Below are positions 32,989 to 43,038 of a stretch of DNA of 64,000 nucleotides, piece after piece. The notes under the pieces were generated by a model that saw only the letters and a program-made list of their open reading frames with translations, made no database searches and was not told the origin of the DNA. The position numbers were made by a program, and so were the translations under genes. This stretch comes from Fulvia fulva. Its lineage: Eukaryota > Ascomycota > Dothideomycetes > Mycosphaerellales > Mycosphaerellaceae. How positions within the stretch are numbered: position 1 is the first letter of the stretch; each line of letters opens with the position of its first letter. The DNA lies in the NCBI RefSeq assembly GCF_020509005.1, contig NC_063018.1, positions 930,001 to 994,000 of the forward strand, read 5' to 3'.

Positions 32989-34433
32989 AACTTGCCACTC
33001 GGAGCCAGGGATCAGGAACGACCCTCGGGCACCGAACAACTGAAGCGATCTTACCAGTTGAAGCACAACATCAACTTGGACCAGGAATACCGAAGAAGAC
33101 AGGGCAAGGCAGTGATCTTGCTCAAGAAGAACCTCGCCAATAGACCGGCTGGTCTCGCAGGTGGCGATCTCAACCCAGCGATCTACATACGGCGCCAAGG
33201 AAAAGACTCACTGTTCTTGAGTCGAGTACATGCTGCAAGAGAGGCGGCGAGAGCGGGGACAGCTCTTACGAAATGACTTTAGGTTGCATAGCGTTCGGCG
33301 CAAGGAGAGGAAATCAAAATGTTTAGCATCGAGACTAAGGCGCGAAGGCCAAAGGGTCATCGAAAGAGCTTTTGTGTGGGAGGGCGCATGTTATGAGTTG
33401 CGTTGTTCTATTTCATGATACCCACGCGCGGCACGGGGACGGGCGTTCAAGGCGCTGCCTTCGTGGAAAGGCGTATGTAGCATCGTTATCGATTGAGAAT
33501 CCTCAAGGCAGTTCAACCCCAGCCGGTCCCTCGCTTCGACAACACACGTTGTGAAGTGGTGCAATGGCTCTGCGGCAGCATGCGTCAACGCCAAGAGAGA
33601 GTTCAAGACGTGACTTGCGACTTCTTGTGAGACTTCACACTTAATCATCAACATCATCAAGCCAGACCCAAAGACTGCACCATACCATCAGGAATCGCGT
33701 GGCCTAACATCGCCAGCTATGGTACAACATCAGCCGGCTCGTACGCCATTCTGAAGCATCTGGAAGCCGAGAACTTTTCAAGCTGCATCACATAATGAAG
33801 TCCAGACCTTCGCCCTACGAAATGCCATATTGGACGACCCGCTCTGACAATGCTCCTTTGGTCCCATGCTGGAGAGTCTGCATACAGGACACGATCCTCC
33901 GTGCTATACCTCAAGCGTAAGAACATGAATATGCGACTGCGTAACGTCCAATGCTGGAAGGACTCCTTTCGCAAGCGGATGAAAATGCAAGAAAGTATGG
34001 CTCATCACATCTTGGACACGGCTCGTGACCTACACGCGGCCTTGTGCATGGCCGTCACTGGCGTGGATGGTGCTCGTTCGTGTATGTTGGTGCATCATCG
34101 CTTTACTGGGAACGGGAGCTGCAGGGCTCCACCGTTCTGTTATATACAGGGCTGAAACACGGTTTACACAACCATTAGTACCGACCTTTCGACAGCAGCA
34201 TCAATACACTCCATGCGTGGGTGAAGAGAGCTGGTATATATACAGGTAGGCCGATGCTGGTGTTGTCTTTCTATTTCGTGTCAGATCACAGTTCTTCTTT
34301 GTGCTGCGCACTTTCTGTTTCTGCTCTTTTGCTAGGTCTGGTACCTATTCCATTCACTCGACAACCCATTCCCCGACAAGGACTGCTATCTTGCTCTACC
34401 AAGCCCCGTCGCAACTCTCGGTAGCCCAACAAC
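32989..34433. other. Intergenic, about 1.4 kb
   Basis: No domain-bearing frame is seen. A TATATATA box lies at 34235-34242, about 195 bp upstream of the secreted-protein gene, and may be its promoter. Confidence 0.45.
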
Positions 34434-35543
34434 ATGAAGACCTTCGCCGCCCTTTCTGGCTTCGCAGCCATCGCCGTGGCTGCACCGTTCCCAACAGGCT
34501 ACGGTCTCCCAGCACCAAGCGGAGCACCATATCCAGCACACGGAACTGGCCTGCCTCCTCTTCCATCAGCCGGCATTCCTCACTTCCCCATCAACGGCAC
34601 TTATGGCCCTCACCCAACTGGTCTGCCATTCCCGCCAGATGGCACTGGACTCCCTCTGCCATCAGGCAGTTTTCCAGACTTCCCACCAAACAGCACTTTT
34701 GGACCGCATCCGACTGGCGGCTACCATCACTACCCGATTCCATACGGTACAGCACCACCACAGCCGCAGGCAACTGGAGTCTGTAAGCGCGAAGCTCAGC
34801 TTGGCGAGGGTCTATCTTTGCACGGAGCAGCTGCGTCGACTAGCGGTCTCAGTGGAAATTCTGGCCTGGGTTCCGGCTCCCAGCCAAGTGTGTCCCTCTC
34901 AACAGGAGGCATTGCACAGCCGACAGGTCTCGGTACTGGGACCGGCGGCTTCTTAAGTCTCTCTTTGCCGACAGGCGGTGTCGCAGCGCCAACCGGACAC
35001 GGACATCATGACTACGAAGGGCACGCTGCGCCAACGGGTCTGCCAGGTCATGGAGCACCATCGGTACCTGCTCCCTTTCCCACTAGCGTCACTGGCGGTG
35101 TAGCTCAGCCGACTGGCTTGTCGGAGGTGAATGGTCAGCGTAGATACAGTGGCAAGATTAGTGCGCCTTGGAGAGTACGAAAGATGCTGAAGAGGACGAG
35201 GATGAAGGACTTCATGTGCCAGCGACAGGATTTGTATGACAATATACGGTATGAGCTCGGAGCATGTGTGACGGTCATGCTAGAGCTTCGACCAACTTTG
35301 GAGACGCGAAGCAGAGCAATGTACGTTGTTTGGGATGCGCATTGGTGTAACTCATATCTGCTGTACGTGTTTGGGTATCATGCTCGATCCATGCCAGCCC
35401 ATGCAGTCTTTCGAACATCCCATCCCCTCGCTCAACTAGCTAGAATGATGCAATCATCTCCTATAGCACCCATGCATTCAACTCCTCCTACCACCTTCGG
35501 AACCCAGCAGACCCAGCCCGCAACTTCAGCACAGCACCCCTGA
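34434..35543 (+). CDS. Secreted Pro/Gly-rich repeat protein with a Kex2 site
   Basis: The ORF gives 369 aa. Residues 1-17 (MKTFAALSGFAAIAVAA) are a signal peptide. The next 100 residues are Pro/Gly-rich with imperfect repeats (two copies of N-[GS]-T-[YF]-G-P-H-P-T-G). A KREA motif near 118 is a dibasic Kex2-type cleavage site followed by Glu-Ala. Residues 120-235 contain repeated G-G-[IV]-A-x-P-T-G units. From about 240 on the composition changes abruptly to ordinary or non-coding-looking sequence and the ORF overlaps the convergent F-box-like gene by 56 bp, so the true end is probably earlier or after an unrecognised intron. It may be a cell-wall or secreted repeat protein; function unknown. 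Confidence 0.55.
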   Translation: MKTFAALSGFAAIAVAAPFPTGYGLPAPSGAPYPAHGTGLPPLPSAGIPHFPINGTYGPHPTGLPFPPDGTGLPLPSGSFPDFPPNSTFGPHPTGGYHHYPIPYGTAPPQPQATGVCKREAQLGEGLSLHGAAASTSGLSGNSGLGSGSQPSVSLSTGGIAQPTGLGTGTGGFLSLSLPTGGVAAPTGHGHHDYEGHAAPTGLPGHGAPSVPAPFPTSVTGGVAQPTGLSEVNGQRRYSGKISAPWRVRKMLKRTRMKDFMCQRQDLYDNIRYELGACVTVMLELRPTLETRSRAMYVVWDAHWCNSYLLYVFGYHARSMPAHAVFRTSHPLAQLARMMQSSPIAPMHSTPPTTFGTQQTQPATSAQHP

Positions 35544-36075
35544 CGACCTGGCCCAGTGTCACGTCCTGTCCTGGTGGATAGTGCCAGGTGAGACGTGGAG
35601 CCATGACTGTGCTCACTTGGATCTGGAGCTGCCCTGGACAAATCAGCACCTCTTGCCACGATGCATTCACCTGATACGCCAAGTCTTCCAGGAACCAACC
35701 CGTGGGGTTGCGATGTCGCACATCCAAGTAGTAGTCTCGGTCCATGTCAAGGCTGAGTATGAGGAGCTTGGATCCGTCCGGGCCTGTAGAGACGGACTCG
35801 ATGCGGAAGGGATGCATTGCATTACGCAGCTGCTCTGGAGTGTAGTCAAGAACGCGAATCTCGGGAGGTGGCTCGAGGAACCCGGCTGGCTTGTACTCGG
35901 GGTCGAGAATCTTCTCCACGAGCTCGGGAAGGCTCAGGGCTTGCTCGCAGGCGGTCATCTTGGAAACAGATCTTTGGCCCATGGTGTCGATAGTGTGTTG
36001 GTAAGGTGTTAGCGGAGGGTTCTGCGACGAAGGTAAGCTAATGGGGCGCTGTGACAGTGTGTTAGTGTCACTCAC
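35488..36075 (-). CDS. F-box-like family protein, copy 1 (internal deletion)
   Basis: First of four related minus-strand genes. The ORF is 195 aa, or 164 aa from the better-matching Met at 35982. It shares with copy 2 the start ACEQ-x-(L/F)-x-LPELVEKIL, then (LRNA/LRSA)-(MH/TY)-PF(R), WFLEDL(A/M)Y, and the strongly conserved ASWQ(E/D)VLICPGQLQ and GRDV/GQDV-x-LG blocks. The middle of the F-box (about 30 residues, LFALRRVNSTF in copy 2) is missing and replaced by a short Pro-rich join, so binding to Skp1 is doubtful. F-box proteins recruit substrates to SCF ubiquitin ligases. The C-terminal half is a domain I do not recognise beyond this family. Confidence 0.6.
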   Translation of the reverse strand: MSDTNTLSQRPISLPSSQNPPLTPYQHTIDTMGQRSVSKMTACEQALSLPELVEKILDPEYKPAGFLEPPPEIRVLDYTPEQLRNAMHPFRIESVSTGPDGSKLLILSLDMDRDYYLDVRHRNPTGWFLEDLAYQVNASWQEVLICPGQLQIQVSTVMAPRLTWHYPPGQDVTLGQVVRGAVLKLRAGSAGFRRW

Positions 36076-36662
36076 TATAGCTGATTGTGGCTGGAGCTGG
36101 TTTTAGATGACGGTGAATTGTCGTTGCGCGAAGAAAGACTCAGGGATAAAGTGATTTTGAAGAAGAGAAGCAGGCGAAGAGTTATTGGCAGCTGATTCAC
36201 ATGTGCTCGTGAGGCGGAAGGTCCGTGCACTCGGGTCAAACGTCAAGTCTTCTTCTTACCAGGATTGACATCCATTCACTGCTTCTACACCTTTGGATTC
36301 CACCTCTGCACCCATTTACTTGACTGTACGGGATAACCACGCAACTACGCTCTACTTGCCCTTTTCGTGAAATCATCTCTATTAACACATAGCAGGACAC
36401 CGATGATCCGCAGGCGAGTCCCTACGGCGCTTGGGAGTCGGTAATTGCCGGGGAAGATTAAGCAAGAGGATATCTCAGATGAATGACGGCATTACGCAAA
36501 ATCTCGTGAGTACTCATCCATCGACACACGCCCGCATCGCTTCCAACCGATTGCTACAAGCCACTGCACTGGCAGTAGCCCTCCAGAAAAGTCCTTCCAG
36601 CTCCAGTACCCCTACCGTAGGCTTCAGCCAATGCAAAAATTCTCCACGCCCAACCCATCTCA
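36076..36662. other. Intergenic with duplicated upstream sequence
   Basis: The region upstream of copy 1 (about 36045-36300) resembles the region upstream of copy 2 (about 37320-37560), including GCGCTGTGACAG and TGACATCCATTCACT, so the duplication unit included the promoter. There is no gene in between. Confidence 0.6.
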
Positions 36663-37271
36663 TCAATCTCTTTGCAACAAGCCATACCGCATCGGATTTC
36701 TATGCGAATGAGCCTGCACCTCAACCACAGCATCCCGAATAATACGACCAAGCGGCACGTCTCTCCCCGACGCATACTGCCAAGTGATCCGCCCTCCCAG
36801 GTCGATTTCGACCTGAAGCTGGCCGGGACAAATCAGCACATCCTGCCAGGATGCTTTCTTCGTGTAGGACATGTCCTCGAGAAACCATTCGACGACGCTA
36901 AGGGGCAGCATCTTCTGGCAGAAAGCCTTCTCCATCTCGAGTCTGAGCATGAGCTTGGATGAGGCTCGAGCTGGGGAGAAGGTGATGATGCGGAAGGGAT
37001 ATGTTGCAGATCGCAGGTTCTTGGCTAAAAGGATCCGAGTGAAGTCGAGGATTCGAAGCTTGGGACTTGGGGAGAGGAACATTGCGCAATGGTACTTGCG
37101 CATGTTGATGGTGTCATTGAAGGTGGAGTTCACGCGGCGGAGGGCGAAGAGCTTGAGTGGTGTGGTTGAGACGTGATCGAGGATTTTCTCAACGAGCTCG
37201 GGAAGCGCGAATACTTGCTCACATGCCACTGTAGGAGGCATATTAGTGGTAGATCTTGCTTGCATGGTCAT
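36663..37271 (-). CDS. F-box-like family protein, copy 2 (most complete)
   Basis: A 202-aa intronless ORF and the best-preserved member of the cluster. Residues about 16-60 form an F-box-like module: VFALPELVEKILDHVSTTPLKLFALRRVNSTFNDTI. The rest contains the family blocks PSPKLRILDF, TYPFRIITF, WFLEDMSY and ASWQDVLICPGQLQVEI, and a final GR(I)TWQYASGRDVPLG. Small fungal F-box-like proteins of this kind (often found in Dothideomycete expansions) have no known substrate. Alternative start codons at Met3 and Met11 would shorten it slightly. Confidence 0.75.
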   Translation of the reverse strand: MTMQARSTTNMPPTVACEQVFALPELVEKILDHVSTTPLKLFALRRVNSTFNDTINMRKYHCAMFLSPSPKLRILDFTRILLAKNLRSATYPFRIITFSPARASSKLMLRLEMEKAFCQKMLPLSVVEWFLEDMSYTKKASWQDVLICPGQLQVEIDLGGRITWQYASGRDVPLGRIIRDAVVEVQAHSHRNPMRYGLLQRD

Positions 37272-37635
37272 GGTCTTCCGTTGGCGAGATAGTGGTTGAG
37301 GAACCTACGATGGAGGTGAGCCACTGAGGCGCTGTGACAGGGTTCAGTATCACTTACTGTAGCGGGTGGTGTCTGAAGCTGGTCTTTCGTGTTGGTGTTG
37401 TCGTGCGGACAGTGACCGGCTGCGAAGTGGCTTTAAGAGAGGGACAATAAAGCAGAAGGTTCTTGGCAGCTTAGCTGCATGTGCTCGCGTACGTCCGTGC
37501 ACATCGGACTGAGTTTGCAAACAAGTGACATCCATTCACTACTTCAACGCCTGTCCATATACTCAGTGGCTTTGCTCCTGCCATGGCCCAGGTACATTGT
37601 CAATCGTCCGAGAAACATTGGCAACTTTGCGTACT
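37272..37635. other. Intergenic, promoter of copy 2
   Basis: It holds the duplicated upstream block described for copy 1 (TGACATCCATTCACT at 37526-37540). No gene. Confidence 0.5.
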
Positions 37636-38291
37636 CTACTTTCGACAGAACCTATACAGGTCAAAGTAACTCCACCTCGAGCATTTCTCGACTTCGCTCA
37701 TACACTCCTTGATCACGTCACTCAATGTCAGACATCGACCCGCCGGCCAGCGGATATCCCGTGCGTTTACTCCACCCAATTTGACACGCGGCGACAGTCT
37801 CCCAGGGCATGTCCACACATTCTGCCACGAGGCCGTCTGGTTACATGCCAAGTGAGCCTTGAAGCTTTCCTCTCGTGACGCATGCTTGACAGTCTGCTTT
37901 TCATCGCACCATTCACGATCTAAGGCGAGGTTGAAGATGAGCTCTGGTGCATGTTCCTTACCTTTGTGGTCGGTGGTGAAAGTGTTAGTGTAGATGACGA
38001 TGATATGGAAAGGATGTATTGCCTCTCGCAGGCTGTGGGCCATGAAGACCTTGGTGAGGCTAAACAGGCGTAGTGTTGGGCTTGGGTCGGGTAACATGGT
38101 ACTTCTGAAATATTGCAAAGCGATCGTACCGCGAAACATGGAGTTTACTCGGCGTAGAGCGAAGAGCTGGGAGACTGTTACATGTCCCAGGATCTTCTCG
38201 ACGAGCTCTGGGATGGCGCAGACTTGTCCGACAGCAGTGGTAACGTTGGTGGCATGTTCGCGCTCCAGAGATTTTCGAGCTGTCTCCCCAT
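37636..38291 (-). pseudogene. F-box-like family protein, copy 3 (frameshifted near the start)
   Basis: The F-box (CAIPELVEKILGHVTVSQLF then ALRRVNSMF) and the C-terminal blocks (HPFHIIVIY, TASWQNVWTCPG) lie in one frame ending at 37636, but that frame has no ATG before the F-box and meets a TGA upstream. A start resembling copy 2 (ANMPPT) is in another frame, with the change needed at about 38230-38245. One missing base would explain it. Unless there is an unusual intron, the gene is broken. Its C-terminal half has also drifted further from copies 1 and 2. Confidence 0.55.
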
Positions 38292-38366
38292 CTTGATTGA
38301 TGTCTCATCATGACATGTTACAGGTATGGTCCATGGCTCTGCGAGTGTTGTGTTCGCGAGTGTCAT

Positions 38367-38712
38367 GTCCTACCACATACACATCTTTACGTGAAGAAAG
38401 AGGATGCGCATTTCCGCTCCTGGTATCTCTCGTCTCCTCATAGTCCACCACTCAGTCGCTCTCCTTCGAGGGCCCCTGACAAAAGAGGCGGCCGCCTTGC
38501 TTCAAGTCGCGACGGTTATTAGAGCGTGTGCGAAACGATCGAAGCACCGTCGGCCTAAGCAATTTTGTAGAGAGGCGCGTCGTGTAACGCTTCCGCTTCT
38601 ATTTCTACATCATTTGCTGCGCTGCGGTACATTGGTCGCCGCTGACAAGAGACCAGTCTATGATTTTGCAGCGGCCCCGTTCTTTTTGTAAAGAGCCCTT
38701 GGTCCCCCAGGC
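38367..38712. other. Intergenic, no gene seen
   Basis: About 350 bp between F-box-like copies 3 and 4. Nothing recognisable. Confidence 0.45.
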
Positions 38713-39795
38713 TTAGCTCATCCACCAGTGCCTATCCCTGAAATGACGAATTCCAGGTAACGCCACTCTCTCCGCATCTTGGAGCAGCCTTTCCAACTTA
38801 ACCTTTTTTCCAGCACCATATCGATGCGCGTGATGAGTAACCCCACCCGTCTGTATATCCAAACGTAGGGTCCTGTTGGCGAGCGGGCAAAGCAAGACCT
38901 TCCTCCATGTAGCTGTCGATTGGTATGGTGCCTTCCGGTTCTTGCGCAGCGTTGCCTTGAGATCTTTGTTTGACATCTGCGCGGCCTCGCTGTCAAGGTC
39001 GAGCTGAATGACAAAGTCGTTTGTCGCTGACGATGGGTAGATGACTGCGATTATGAAGGGGTATGTGCATGTCCTCAGGTTCCTGTAAGACTTGTCAGCT
39101 GTGGCCGAAGCACAGGTGTCGTAGCGTGCGAGGGCTCCTGATAAAACAGGTGACCGCTGTGCTATATATTGAGTGTCTCTCGAACGTGACGATAGCTGCA
39201 ACGTAGCAGAGCGACTCCTTGCAAAGTAGAAGCGTCTGACCTGGGGCGGCGTGCGTGGTATCGCTTCGGCAAAGTTTACTTTGTCTCACGCGCTGGAAGC
39301 ACTCTCCGCAGGTCATAGTCGCTATCACTTCTGGAGTAAGTCGGCCCCGTCTTTTGCCAACGGCCCTTGGTGTACTTACTCAGTTCGGAGCAGGTTGGTC
39401 AAGTGTCGCAGCCTTAGCGATAGGAATTGAGGTTCAATGAACATGAAGTGTAGAATCCTCATCCGGCAGGTAGTGCCCATGAACTTGCTGTTGAGATGAC
39501 GAAGGGCGTAGAGCTGGTTCGGTGACACGTAATCGAGAATCATGTCAACGAGCTCTCCGATCGCGAAGACTCGCGCTGAGGCTGATGCCTCGACGATGAT
39601 GCTGGAAGTACCGGCGGTAGTGATGGTGCTGGATAGTTTCTTGGAAATCCTGCTTCGTATATTTTTGATGGTTTCCTCCATGGTGGAACCTTTTCTGCTC
39701 GATCGGCGAAAGGGCAGCCTTGCAGGCTTTATGTTTCGATGTTCTTTCCAATCCTGGCCAATGTTTGCTGATGAATGTTGGCGCTTGTCCCACAA
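38713..39795 (-). CDS. F-box-like family protein, copy 4 (two exons, long intron)
   Basis: The most diverged member. Exon 1 is 39795-39380 (or from Met39 at 39681), with the F-box FAIGELVDMILDYVSPNQLY then ALRHLNSKF. Exon 2 is 39082-38713, with TYPFIIAVIY, TATWRKVLLCP and GAGKKVKLE matching the family blocks. A GT...TTACAG intron of 297 nt (39379-39083) joins them in frame (TENLRTCTYPF). This is far longer than the other introns in this window, and a missed internal exon or inserted sequence is possible. The N-terminal extension is basic and Ser-rich. It is about 254-292 aa depending on start. Confidence 0.6.
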
Positions 39796-40036
39796 ATAGC
39801 GATGTCTCAGTAGCTGATGATTGAATGTCTCTTGTACCGTGCATGATCCAGTCGCAGCTGTGAGGTTTCAGACTGTTATGTGACCCCAGTCAGGTACGCC
39901 GTAGCACCTTCTGCTTTCCAACTCCAGCAGGGAAGGCTTTGACATTGCTCAGAAGCAGGTAGCAATTATTGAGTAGCTCCTGCTGAGCACGGACAAGACT
40001 GGCACCCCCTCGCACTTTCTATGCGGACTCCTTCCC

Positions 40037-41008
40037 TCACTTCCCAACAGCCTTACTATCCGCCATCGATACCTCCCGATCCGCCGGCGCCTCAACCGGC
40101 TGCATCTGCCCACTCCAGACTTCCGCCGGAGGTGCAGCCGGAGGCGAAGCCTCGCGAGGGACCGATTGATACCCCCCATACGCATGATCGTAAGGCTTCT
40201 CCTGCGCCGCATAGTGTACTCCCTTCTGAACATTCCCATCATATACCGAACCATGTACTGCCCCTTGCACCTGATTCCTCGCCTTCTTCAGATTCCTCCA
40301 CAGCACGAAACAGCCAGCCAGAGCCGCGAGGAGGAGAAGACCAAGGGGCACTGATATTCCGGCTGCGATGGCTGTTGTGTTGTTTGATTCGGGAGTGTTT
40401 GTGGCGTTTGCAGCGGCTGTGGCTGTGACTGTGATGATACTGCCAGCTGCGTCTGTGCTGTTGAAGTTCTGCGGAAGGGTGGCGCCGTTACTACGATCGA
40501 TCACGACAGAGCCTGCTGGTAGGGAGAAAGGAGCGGATGTGCCGTCGGACTCGGTCATGCATTGTCTGGATGTGACGTTGTAGCCATTCAAGCAGCAGAA
40601 CAAGCCGTTGCCTTGACTGCTGTCGGCGGTGTCGGCGGCTTGGAAGATGGTGAGGGCTACGTTTTGGGCCACTGGCGATGAATCAGCTCTGGCCATGCGA
40701 TTTATGACAAGGCACTTACCATCGCGACATCTTGCCGGACATGCTGTGCTGCCGAAGCTTGAATCGGTACATGCTCCACGACTTATTCGATTGGCATATC
40801 CTGTTTGCTGGAAGCAATAGCCGTTCGAAAGGCAAGCTTCAGTGGGCCTACAGCATGAGCTCTGTGTAGCAGCTGCGTTGCAAGACGTGTAGTTGGCCGC
40901 TTCGGTTCCGTCTGGGAAGTAGCACTGTGCACCAGCAGCATGTATGCATGGTATTAAGGTGATCAAGATTGCGATCGAGACCCAGAGGCAGTAGAGCTGC
41001 GACGACAT
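40037..41008 (-). CDS. Cysteine-rich type I membrane protein (SKG6-like layout)
   Basis: The start at 41008 gives a signal peptide (MSSQLYCLWVSIAILITLIP). The earlier ATG at 41083 would put 25 residues before it. The extracellular part (about 25-200) has many Cys, including CCRPTEACLSNGYC and FCCLNGY, then a Thr/Asn-rich stalk with N-glycosylation sequons, one transmembrane helix (AAGISVPLGLLLLAALAGCF) and a cytoplasmic tail with RNLKKAR at the membrane and Pro-rich repeats. A 48-nt GTAAGT...CCAG intron at 40719-40672 is a multiple of three and without stops, so it hides inside the open frame; splicing gives CPARCRDVAQNVAL. Proteins of this shape are common wall sensors or polarity proteins in fungi; function unproven. 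Confidence 0.78.
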   Translation of the reverse strand: MSSQLYCLWVSIAILITLIPCIHAAGAQCYFPDGTEAANYTSCNAAATQSSCCRPTEACLSNGYCFQQTGYANRISRGACTDSSFGSTACPARCRDGKCLVINRMARADSSPVAQNVALTIFQAADTADSSQGNGLFCCLNGYNVTSRQCMTESDGTSAPFSLPAGSVVIDRSNGATLPQNFNSTDAAGSIITVTATAAANATNTPESNNTTAIAAGISVPLGLLLLAALAGCFVLWRNLKKARNQVQGAVHGSVYDGNVQKGVHYAAQEKPYDHAYGGYQSVPREASPPAAPPAEVWSGQMQPVEAPADREVSMADSKAVGK

Positions 41009-43038
41009 GGTCTTTAACTGCTGTCGAATCAAAGCGAATGGACGTGGCAGCGATCGGCAAGTGCAGAAAAAGTTGCGTGACAAGAGACGAAGGTAGCAAG
41101 GAGATCTTGAACGCGAGAATATTAAAGCAGCTCGAACCGTTCTGCATGGCTATGATTATCCCGAGATAGTACAGCCAGCAGCAGCTGAAGTGGTTGGTAC
41201 AGCTGGGCCCCACGCGCCGCATCCTTCGCCGGGATTGTGGTCGGGTGAAATGCACTAGCGACCAGACTCCGCCGGCTGCCTTTTAAGGCCAGCAATATGG
41301 GTCGGCCAATGCCTGAGGCTAGAGTATATATGGAATTTCGCTGTCGCTCCGTGTAGTGGTTACGTAGCATCGATGTCGAGGATCTCTCTATGCTTTCTTC
41401 GACTTGCCATGCCTCCGTGTCGACATCGCTTGGGTTCACCTCGCGCGGCTGTACTGGGAGCAGTACGCAGCGTGATGCTCAGGCCTCCAGACTCGGCATT
41501 CCTGATCATCACAGTAACAAGGTATACCACACGAACGAGAGCATCGACGCACTAGCGTACCATCGAGATTGAAATATTCAGCGCACTAGTGGCAGAAATA
41601 GAGACCTGAGTAGGTGTCAGTCCCCTCAGTGGCTTAATCGATTCACTCCCCTGTGGGACAGACCTACCCCGATGGTGAATGAACTCCATAGCTCCGTCTT
41701 CGACCGCGGGGAAATCTGGCCTTCGCTGTACGATCCAACTCCTGAAGCTGTGAATGTTGATTCCTTCCGCTGCTTGCCTTGCCCGGGCAGTGCAATCGGC
41801 ATCTCTCTGCAACGATGTGCGGCGGCCATAATCAACCACCAGACTCAAGGTCTCTTCCAAGAACAGATGCATGACAATGATGTGGCGATCATCTAGATCA
41901 TAAGTGTCAGATCTCTTGAGAACAACGTCGCAGTTTCTCGACTCTGAGCATTTTCCGAAGTCGGCAGAGTTGGTTCGATATTCGTTGTGAGTAGTTCCAT
42001 GCAGAGATCATGATTGGGTCTGGTAGTTCGGAAGGCGATCCAGTGAGTATTGTAAAGGGAGACCGAGATGATTTGAAAGTGGAATATCAGTCCAGTCCCT
42101 TGTAGATTGATAGACCGGAATCAAGGGCACGACCGCTTCGCGGCCCAGTTGGTCGTTTGCCACTGGAGATGGGTGTGGGAAGGTGATGGGGAAGGTGATG
42201 GTGACGCCAATTTGACCACCGCCAGGAGCCGGCATTGCAGCGGTTCATCAGTATATCTTTTGTGGTTGTGTCGAGTTGCGACGAAGAAAGATGCTGTCCA
42301 CTCGGCTGTTGGAGCAACATCGACCCCCGTGAAGCAACACTGATGCCTTCGAAGCTGCCAGTACAATCGAAGTGAGGCGCACGCTGCCTGCTGTATCGAT
42401 GGTTCGGTATCCGCCGATCGCGTGCCTTCCATGTACTTCGTTGCTGCTACCTATACTCAGTCAACGGTGGTTTGGTCAGTGCACGTGTTCTCATCGCTAT
42501 TTCTTGCTCCGATGCGTCTTCTCGACGCCAACCTTTCGTCTATGAGTGCCTGAGATCTTCAAGCCTTGAGGCTACGTCAGGACATTGCGAGTACCGTCAA
42601 ATGCCACCTCAGGTACCGGCAATTCACGAACGATACTGCCATTGTCGGATGTGTTCGCGACTCGTGACTCCTTCGTAACTCGTGTATGATAAGGTGTAAT
42701 GATACATGTATGATCCGCGGAAGTCATAGTCGAGCCTCCCACGCTTAGCGAAGACCTCATTGTCATGTGCTGGCAGGCGAAGGACTTGGTGGTTGGAAGG
42801 AGCGAAGATGGTGAATGAAAGAGCGACTGCACTCGAAGAAGGAGCAGACCCCGCCAAGACTCTCGGACTCAGCCGGCGTGGCCCGCCCACTTCGTCTTTT
42901 CAGATTGTTGCGGCGACAAGACAACGAAAAGTTCACCGGTCGCGTTTGTGACTCACACCACCACAGCACCGCACACAGCGACTACATCACAGGCGAGAGC
43001 CGCTCGAAATCTTGCCGGTCGCATAATCCGCTGCGAAC
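41009..43038. other. Intergenic, about 2 kb, divergent promoters
   Basis: Lies between the minus-strand membrane-protein gene and the plus-strand NIP1 gene. Several ORFs of 60-130 codons are present but none has a domain or plausible splice partners. A TATATATGG motif sits near 41325. Confidence 0.45.
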
